Shown here: piece after piece, positions 7,287 through 12,089 of the stretch
Layout of the letters: every line of letters starts with the position of its first letter
Numbering within the stretch: position 1 is the first letter of the stretch
From: an uncultured Bacilli bacterium
GTDB taxonomy: Bacteria > Bacillota_I > Bacilli_A > RF39 > UBA660
Direction of reading: 5' to 3'
DNA length: 12,089 bases
Assembly (NCBI GenBank): GCA_947623845.1
Contig: CANQHM010000036.1
Span: 1 to 12,089, forward strand
Program-made: the position numbers and the translations under genes
The notes under the pieces: model-generated
What the model saw: only the letters and a program-made list of their open reading frames with translations
What the model was told of the DNA's origin: nothing
Database searches by the model: none

Positions 7287-8636
7287 ATGAATAATAATCC
7301 TTATTTTAAAAGAAAAATTTATAATAAACTAGTAGAATGGAAAGAAAATAGTAATGGTAAAACTGCTCTATTAATAGAAGGAGCAAGACGTATAGGAAAA
7401 AGTACTATTGCTCTTGAATTTGCCAAAAACGAGTATGAAGCCTACATATTAATAGATTTTAATATAGTTCCCGAAGAAATAAAAAACTTATTTATCCATG
7501 AAAGAAGCGATATTGACTTAATATTACAAAAATTACAATCATTTTATGGAAAAGTTTTACCTGTAAGAAAATCCTTAATTATATTTGATGAAGTCCAATT
7601 CTGTCCTGAAGCTAGATCCCTAATAAAATACTTAGTAGCTGATGGAAGATATGATTACCTAGAAACTGGTTCTTTAATATCTATCAAAAAGAATGTTGAA
7701 AATATAATAATACCTTCTGAAGAAAAAAAGATTAATATGTACCCCCTTGATTTTGAAGAATTTTTATGGGCGATGGGTGATACCACTACCATACCATTTT
7801 TAAAACAATGTTATGATAATAAAACTAAAGTTGATATAGCTCATAATAGAATTATGAAAGACTTTAGAACTTATGTCCTTGTAGGAGGAATGCCTCAAGC
7901 TATAGTAGAATATATAAATACTAAAAGTTTTGATAAAGTAGATGAAATAAAAAGAAATATATTATCACTATACCATGAAGATATAAATAAATATGGAGAT
8001 AATAGTAAAAAAATAATTAGAATGTATGATAATATCCCAAGTCAATTATCTAATGGAAGTAAAAAATATAAATTATCATCAATCGATAAAACTGCTAGAA
8101 ATATCAATTATAAAAATAAATTAACTTGGTTAGATGAAGCTAAAATTATCAATCTATGTAATAATGTTACCGACCCAAATATTGGTCTAGATTTAACTAA
8201 AGATGAAAATAGTTATAAATGTTATCAATCAGATGTCGGACTACTAGTTACCCAAGCATTTATAAATAAACCATTTGTAGATAATGAAATATATAAAGCT
8301 ATTTTATTTGATAAGTTAAATGTAAATGAAGGAATGATAATGGAAAATTATGTTGCTCAAACTCTTAAATCCAAAGGTTACGAATTATTTTATTATTCCA
8401 AAAATGATAATGACGTAATAGAAAATAATATGGAAGTAGATTTCCTAATAGTACAAGATAAAAAATTAAATCCTATTGAAGTAAAATCAGGAGATTATAA
8501 AAAACATACATCTATTGATCGATTTAAAGATAAATATAAGAAAAATGTTGGTACAAGATATGTCCTTCATCCTAAAGACTTAAAAGTTGAAGGAGATATA
8601 GTTTATTTACCATTATATATGGCTATCTTCTTGTAA
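7287..8636 (+). CDS. AAA_14/DUF4143 family ATPase with PD-(D/E)xK-like C-terminus
   Basis: The 449-residue cytoplasmic protein has a P-loop GARRIGKST (residues 32-40), Walker B LIIFDE (97-102) and the family's ETGS (126-129) and YPLDFEEFL (152-160) segments, all typical of AAA_14. VLVGGMPQA (197-205) marks the start of the DUF4143 region. Near the C-terminus, an ENYV helix (353-356), Asp385 in EVDFLIV and Glu398-Val-Lys400 make up an apparently complete PD-(D/E)xK-like nuclease signature. Length is normal for the family and no lesion is visible. These proteins are widespread, often multi-copy in gut bacteria, and their role is not established, so nuclease activity is only suggested. AGAAGGA (7274-7280) supports the start. 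It stands alone between two terminators and behind the 33-bp repeats, so it looks like an independently regulated single-gene unit. Confidence 0.9.
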   Translation: MNNNPYFKRKIYNKLVEWKENSNGKTALLIEGARRIGKSTIALEFAKNEYEAYILIDFNIVPEEIKNLFIHERSDIDLILQKLQSFYGKVLPVRKSLIIFDEVQFCPEARSLIKYLVADGRYDYLETGSLISIKKNVENIIIPSEEKKINMYPLDFEEFLWAMGDTTTIPFLKQCYDNKTKVDIAHNRIMKDFRTYVLVGGMPQAIVEYINTKSFDKVDEIKRNILSLYHEDINKYGDNSKKIIRMYDNIPSQLSNGSKKYKLSSIDKTARNINYKNKLTWLDEAKIINLCNNVTDPNIGLDLTKDENSYKCYQSDVGLLVTQAFINKPFVDNEIYKAILFDKLNVNEGMIMENYVAQTLKSKGYELFYYSKNDNDVIENNMEVDFLIVQDKKLNPIEVKSGDYKKHTSIDRFKDKYKKNVGTRYVLHPKDLKVEGDIVYLPLYMAIFL

Positions 8637-8648
8637 CATGTGTAAACT

Positions 8649-8674
8649 AAAAAAGATCTCGAAAGATCTTTTTT
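8649..8674. terminator. Bidirectional terminator between convergent ATPase and trmB genes
   Basis: AAAAAAGATCT (8649-8659) and AGATCTTTTTT (8664-8674) form a perfect stem over a CGAA loop. The A tract on one side and T tract on the other allow termination from both directions. It lies 12 bases after the ATPase stop, and its right arm overlaps the first two bases of the trmB stop codon on the minus strand (8673-8675). Confidence 0.9.
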
Positions 8675-9311
8675 AATCTTTATATTCTGCATCTAAGTAA
8701 TAAATTGGTCTTCCTTCTTTAAAGTAATTTTTTTCAAAATCGGTCATAATATTCTTAATTGGATTCTCATCATGATGAAGATCTAAACTAACTCTTTTAA
8801 AAGAATACCAATATTGTGATAAACTTTCTAATGAATAAGCAAAGAATCCCTTATTATCCGTTTTTAAAATAATATGTTTATCTTTTTTAAATATTCTATC
8901 ATATATTTTTAAATAACTAACATGAGTAAATCTTTTCTTTTCATCTTGTGGTTTAGGCCAAGGTTCAGAGAAAGTAAGATAAATAGTATCAATTTCTTTA
9001 CCAAAAACATTAATTAAATCACTAGCATCCATATTAATTAATCTTAAATTAGAAATATTAACACCCTCTAATCTTTCAGTTGCCATAACCATTTGCGAAG
9101 CATATAACTCGACCCCTATAAAATTAATATTAGGATAAGCTTTCGCCATATTGATAATAAAATCTCCTCGTCCCATCCCTAGTTCTAAGTGAATAGGTTT
9201 ATTATTCCCAAATACTTCTCTCCATTTATTCTTATAATTAGTAGGATTATTAACAACATAAGGACATTTACTAATAATCTTACTCGCATCTTTTATTACA
9301 TTGTAACGCAT
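8673..9311 (-). CDS. trmB: tRNA (guanine-N7-)-methyltransferase TrmB
   Basis: This cytoplasmic enzyme transfers a methyl group from S-adenosylmethionine to N7 of guanosine 46 in the tRNA variable loop. The 212-residue protein has SAM motif I as ELGMGRGDF (43-51), the acidic motif II residue in GVELY (Glu68), the signature FSEPWPK (114-120, with Glu where FSDPWPK is usual), LKTDN (149-153) and the closing TDFEKNYFKEGRPIY (190-204). Length and motif order are normal. The start is set at the ATG at 9311 because AGGAG lies 9 bases upstream; an in-frame TTG at 9320 directly abuts that site and cannot be used. It follows the 61-residue gene by 33 bases and probably shares its transcript. A TGATATACT extended -10-like sequence at 9332-9340 could add a nearby internal start. 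Confidence 0.95.
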   Translation of the reverse strand: MRYNVIKDASKIISKCPYVVNNPTNYKNKWREVFGNNKPIHLELGMGRGDFIINMAKAYPNINFIGVELYASQMVMATERLEGVNISNLRLINMDASDLINVFGKEIDTIYLTFSEPWPKPQDEKKRFTHVSYLKIYDRIFKKDKHIILKTDNKGFFAYSLESLSQYWYSFKRVSLDLHHDENPIKNIMTDFEKNYFKEGRPIYYLDAEYKD

Positions 9312-9320
9312 AAATATCAA

Positions 9321-9325
9321 CTCCT
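9321..9325 (-). promoter_or_regulatory. Ribosome binding site fixing the trmB start
   Basis: AGGAG on the minus strand is followed by nine bases and then ATG at 9311. It excludes the longer in-frame TTG start, which would touch the site. Confidence 0.8.
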
Positions 9326-9344
9326 ATAAGTAGTATATCATAAA

Positions 9345-9530
9345 TTAACGTATTATTCTTTTTAAAGTTAAAGAATCAGGTGTTCTACTATTTACTCTAG
9401 CTCTTACATTATCTTCGATTTGTTTATTTAATCTTTTAATATAAGCACTTGTTAAAATAGTTGCTTTATGTTCTGTTTCTTCTTCTTTTTTATTACTAGA
9501 TCCATTTAAAACTCGTACTTTAATTTCCAT
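9345..9530 (-). CDS. Small protein of unknown function (61 aa)
   Basis: I do not recognise this protein. It has no signal peptide or membrane segment. A beta-like start (MEIKVRVLNG) is followed by a charged low-complexity stretch (SSNKKEEETEHK, residues 11-22), a likely helix with many basic and acidic residues (AYIKRLNKQIEDNVRARV) and a Thr-Pro-Asp turn before a basic end. Support for it being real: it starts just after a good minus-strand promoter, keeps an open frame to within 33 bases of trmB, and fills an otherwise empty gap. The ribosome binding site is weak (GAAAGACGGG about 8 bases upstream of the ATG). It could be a leader peptide of trmB or a small nucleic-acid-binding protein; neither is shown. 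Confidence 0.6.
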   Translation of the reverse strand: MEIKVRVLNGSSNKKEEETEHKATILTSAYIKRLNKQIEDNVRARVNSRTPDSLTLKRIIR

Positions 9531-9554
9531 ATAAAACCCGTCTTTCTAATCATT

Positions 9555-9583
9555 ATTTTACTAAAAAATATTTTATTTGTCAT
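9555..9583 (-). promoter_or_regulatory. Promoter for the small protein and trmB
   Basis: On the minus strand, ATGACA (-35, 9578-9583) and TAAAAT (-10, 9555-9560) are separated by exactly 17 bases. Transcription would start near 9548, giving a short leader to the ATG at 9530. It lies just downstream of the previous gene's terminator, so the two minus-strand units are independent. Confidence 0.65.
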
Positions 9584-9591
9584 TAGTAATT

Positions 9592-9622
9592 AAAAAAAGA
9601 AAACTTCTTCTTAAAGTTTTCT
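9592..9622 (-). terminator. Terminator of the MMPL and phage-family gene operon
   Basis: On the minus strand, AGAAAACTT (9622 to 9614) pairs perfectly with AAGTTTTCT (9606 to 9598) over a seven-base loop and is followed by a run of Ts (9598-9592). The stop codon of the 131-residue gene (9611-9613) sits in the loop, so the 5' arm is coding sequence. Confidence 0.85.
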
Positions 9623-10006
9623 CTCTAATTTATTATTATTTAATAACGAGCTAAGTCTTTGGGTATCTTCTTCATCACTATAACCATCATATTTAGGAGC
9701 ATGTTCTAATTCTTGAATATTAAATAAATCCCAATATTTTAATTTAAAATGAAAAGTTGTTACTCCTTTTGGGGTCTTAATCCCTGCTACAAAGTCGCCG
9801 TTAAACATCGGGTCATTCACCTCATCATAATGTTTCTTACTTTTAAAAGAAAGAGTAGGGTAAGCTTGACAAACTAATGCAAACAAAATCATTCTTTGAT
9901 AATATAACATTTCAAATGTATGATGAGTATCACTTATTCCTTTGGTTGAATAACCATCTTTTTTTATTGTTTCAATTAAATTATTTATGATTTCAATGTA
10001 ACCCAT
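9611..10006 (-). CDS. Phage-associated small protein family (131 aa), function unknown
   Basis: The protein resembles a family of small soluble proteins that I know mainly from tailed-phage genomes. Its landmarks appear in order: ISDTHHTFEMLY (24-35, usually SDGYHTFxELY), FKSKKHYDE (54-62), DFVAGIKTPKG (71-81), TTFHFKLKYWDLF (83-95, usually TYHxPxxYWD) and APKYDGYSDEEDTQRL (103-118, usually APxWDGHTxxDVxxRL). The role of the family is not known to me. There is no signal peptide or membrane segment. It starts 1 base after the stop of the MMPL gene, and its AAAGGAG (10013-10019) lies inside the 3' end of that gene, so the pair is translationally coupled. No other phage gene is visible, which suggests a captured single gene or the edge of a decayed element. 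Confidence 0.8.
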   Translation of the reverse strand: MGYIEIINNLIETIKKDGYSTKGISDTHHTFEMLYYQRMILFALVCQAYPTLSFKSKKHYDEVNDPMFNGDFVAGIKTPKGVTTFHFKLKYWDLFNIQELEHAPKYDGYSDEEDTQRLSSLLNNNKLERKL

Positions 10007-10007
10007 A

Positions 10008-12089
10008 TTAATCTCCTTTTTTCTTTTTTACAATGAATCTATCACATACTGCTAAAATAGAAGGTAAGAAGACTAAAATCAAGATTGTTGAACAAATCGT
10101 CCCCTCGGAAATAGTTTTACAAATCTTCGCTGCAATAGCAGAAGTAAATGAAGCAATAATCAAAGTAACAATTATTAAAATAGAACTTGATGTTAAAATA
10201 GTATGAATAGAAGTATTATAAGATTTTTTAATCGATTCTTTAATATCTAAAGTTTTTCGGTGTTCTAAGTAATAAGAAGTAAATAATATCGCATAATCTA
10301 TTGTTGCTCCCATTAAAATACTTTGAACAATCAATATCGCAATAAAGTATACATTCTCACCTGCAACCCCTAAAATTCCCATTGTTAAGTAAACGGCACA
10401 TTGAATAGTTAAAACTAAAATAATAGGAATAATTAAGGATTTAAATGTCATTGCTACTACGATAAATATCGCCACCATGGTAATTATTGTAATTAAATTT
10501 AATTCATCATCAAAAGTTTTACTCATTTCATAAGCCATTGGTGAATCCCCAATAACATAAACTTCATCTAAATCTTTTTCTAAACTATCTTTCGTCTTTT
10601 TAACTAAGTTAAAAGTATCTTTTCCCTCTAAATCTAAAGTTGTATTTAAAACTACCCGTGAATAATTCTTAGCTACTAGTAATTCTTTAGCAGCACTAAT
10701 TGTATCTTTTGCTTCAAGAATCTTATTTCGCATATCATCATCAATATATTCCGTAAATCTTTTATCTAATAAGATATCATTATTTAAATAATTAACAAAC
10801 TCTTCTAAAGTTAAAGTCCAACTATTATCATAAGCTTTATCACTACCTAAATAGATATATAAAACCTCTAAAGTATCTTTTTCAACATCATTAGAAAGCG
10901 TATTAGTTATGGCAAATATTTCTTCGGCATTATACAAAGTATTATTTAAAGTATTGTCCATTATCTTATTAACTGTTGTTAACTTACTAATTTGATCTTT
11001 ACTAAAATTACTAGCATATGCTGGATTTTTAATAACATCATTAAGCAAGAAATTTATAAAGTCTTTTAAAGATATCATATAATTTTTATTAACATATAAA
11101 GAATCATATAAACCATATAATAAACTAGTATCATCTTTATTTAATCCTAAAAGGGTAGCAAGACTTGTACTATCATAATTAGTATTATTTATGGTACTTT
11201 CCATTATAACATTAAGAAGATTTAAGTTATCTAACATATCTTTAGAAAGATTATTCTTTAAAACTTCATCATTTTGATGAGCAAGTAAAAAGGTAACAAA
11301 TTCTTGAGGTGTTAAAGTAAGATTAGTATTACTTATTAAATAAAGAGTATAAAGATTTTGCGTCATACTTTTATCTAAATTAATTATCGTAGCTAGTTCT
11401 TCATAATTAAAAGTAAGATTATTTTTAGTACTATCCATAATTGTTAGTAATAAATTTAATTTTGCTAAAGTAGCTTCATCTAAACTAGGTTTTAACATAT
11501 AATGCTCTTTATTATCTAAAAGGAATTTAGTTAATTCATAAGGTGTGATAGTTTGTTTACCGGATTGTTCGATAGAACTTTTAAGAGAAATAATTAAGTC
11601 CATTTGCAATTTATCTTTTCCAAATAACGGAGCAATTTCAGTACTCGTCATTTCTTTATCAAAAATCTCTGGATTACTAAATTTTGCTAACATTCGTAAA
11701 TTAGTAATGGTATCCGATGTAAAACTATTAGCATAAGAAGGATCCATGACTACATTATCAAGAACAAAATTAGCAAAATCATTAAGTGTAAGGGTTAAAG
11801 ATGGTGTTTGTAAAGATAAATAATAAGTATATAAATCACTTACGGTTTGAGCATCGATTCCTAGAAGAGTAGCAATTTCTTCACTCGTCATTTTCTTAGT
11901 AATCGTCTCCGTATTAACAAACTTCGTCATCATTGCTAATTTTTCTTTATTCGCATCATTAATTCGTCCATTATATTTATTATTAGGTAAAACATCTTTA
12001 TTCATAAATGTTGTAAATTCTTGTAAAGTAAGTTTTTGAGTATTATGTTTGGAACGATAATAAATTAATAAGTCATTAATATCACTAGC
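10008..12089 (-). CDS. MMPL/RND-type membrane protein with large repeat-bearing loop, N-terminal part outside window
   Basis: The frame is open to the window edge, so the gene is partial: an ATG at 12005 lies inside a repeat and is not the start. Counting from the edge, residues 1-440 form a soluble, presumably extracytoplasmic region of six helical repeats of about 80 residues. Residues 440-525 form a mixed alpha/beta domain. Five membrane segments follow (about 529-549, 552-574, 580-600, 630-651 and 664-683), then a basic KKKKGD tail. GATIDYAILFTSYYLEHR (594-611) is the MMPL-type motif at the end of a membrane helix. This matches the C-terminal half of MMPL/RND exporters, which move lipids or other hydrophobic substrates by proton coupling; the substrate here is unknown. 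The first membrane half should lie beyond the right edge. The gene is co-transcribed and coupled with the 131-residue phage-family gene. Confidence 0.85.
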   Translation of the reverse strand, partial: ASDINDLLIYYRSKHNTQKLTLQEFTTFMNKDVLPNNKYNGRINDANKEKLAMMTKFVNTETITKKMTSEEIATLLGIDAQTVSDLYTYYLSLQTPSLTLTLNDFANFVLDNVVMDPSYANSFTSDTITNLRMLAKFSNPEIFDKEMTSTEIAPLFGKDKLQMDLIISLKSSIEQSGKQTITPYELTKFLLDNKEHYMLKPSLDEATLAKLNLLLTIMDSTKNNLTFNYEELATIINLDKSMTQNLYTLYLISNTNLTLTPQEFVTFLLAHQNDEVLKNNLSKDMLDNLNLLNVIMESTINNTNYDSTSLATLLGLNKDDTSLLYGLYDSLYVNKNYMISLKDFINFLLNDVIKNPAYASNFSKDQISKLTTVNKIMDNTLNNTLYNAEEIFAITNTLSNDVEKDTLEVLYIYLGSDKAYDNSWTLTLEEFVNYLNNDILLDKRFTEYIDDDMRNKILEAKDTISAAKELLVAKNYSRVVLNTTLDLEGKDTFNLVKKTKDSLEKDLDEVYVIGDSPMAYEMSKTFDDELNLITIITMVAIFIVVAMTFKSLIIPIILVLTIQCAVYLTMGILGVAGENVYFIAILIVQSILMGATIDYAILFTSYYLEHRKTLDIKESIKKSYNTSIHTILTSSSILIIVTLIIASFTSAIAAKICKTISEGTICSTILILVFLPSILAVCDRFIVKKKKGD
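10013..10019 (-). promoter_or_regulatory. Ribosome binding site inside the MMPL 3' end
   Basis: AAAGGAG, six bases before the ATG at 10006, is also the Lys-Lys-Gly-Asp-stop end of the MMPL gene. Ribosomes finishing that gene reach the next start directly. Confidence 0.8.
10770..12089 (-). repeat. Six tandem ~80-residue helical repeats encoded in the MMPL gene
   Basis: The repeat anchor is T/S-L-x-E/D-F-x-x-F-L followed by D-V-L/I, seen as LTLQEFTTFM, LTLNDFANFV, ITPYELTKFL, LTPQEFVTFL, ISLKDFINFL and LTLEEFVNYL at about residues 25, 105, 186, 264, 344 and 431 counted from the window edge (spacings 80, 81, 78, 80 and 87). Between anchors, each unit has an IMDxTxNN-like helix, an ExLAxLLGLDK-like helix and an LYxLYL helix. 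The first copy is cut by the window edge, so more copies may exist. Confidence 0.8.

Noticed and set aside
11545..11736. Plus-strand frame of 63 codons inside the MMPL gene
   Set aside because: It is antisense to the conserved repeat region and has no ribosome binding site.
11979..12005. ATG at 12005 as the start of the MMPL gene
   Set aside because: The frame is open for 28 more codons to the window edge, and these complete another copy of the repeat (LTLQEFTTFM), so the start lies outside.

Overview
The window is strongly AT-rich and uses compact gene spacing, AGGAG-type ribosome binding sites and canonical sigma-A-like promoters. Long frames run without in-frame TGA, so the standard bacterial code fits. 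This points to a low-GC Firmicute, most likely an uncultivated gut Bacilli or Mollicutes-related lineage (RF39-like). That placement rests on gene content and composition only and is an inference. I see no rRNA, tRNA, CRISPR array, transposase or replication origin.

Plus-strand half (1-8636). The left edge (1-402) is the C-terminal remnant of a surface/prepilin-like protein with a recognisable FGE-like end; it is broken by what looks like a small frameshifting deletion near base 60 and followed by a hairpin terminator. A clear promoter (489-518) then drives a three-gene unit. Its genes are a membrane-anchored InlB/Big_2 repeat protein (669-2084), a 1496-residue secreted protein of four tandem beta modules plus two beta-helix-like regions (2104-6594), and a signal-peptide and TM-bearing thioredoxin-like protein with CxxC (6598-7131). 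The first two products carry extracytoplasmic cysteines, several in close pairs. The unit can therefore be read as a surface-adhesin system with its own thiol oxidoreductase; this is the best candidate for an undescribed system here. It ends at a terminator that overlaps the last stop codon.

Next comes a self-contained cassette. Three direct repeats with an exact 33-bp period (7162-7248) overlap a promoter for an AAA_14/DUF4143 ATPase with an intact PD-(D/E)xK-like tail (7287-8636). It ends in a hairpin shared with the convergent trmB gene.

Minus-strand half (8673-12089). Reading leftward from the right edge, the C-terminal part of an MMPL/RND-type membrane protein has a long extracytoplasmic stretch made of six roughly 80-residue helical repeats. 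It is translationally coupled (1-nt gap) to a 131-residue protein of a family otherwise typical of phage genomes, followed by a terminator. A separate promoter (9555-9583) serves a 61-residue protein of unknown function and trmB, the tRNA m7G46 methyltransferase, which is the only housekeeping gene in the window.
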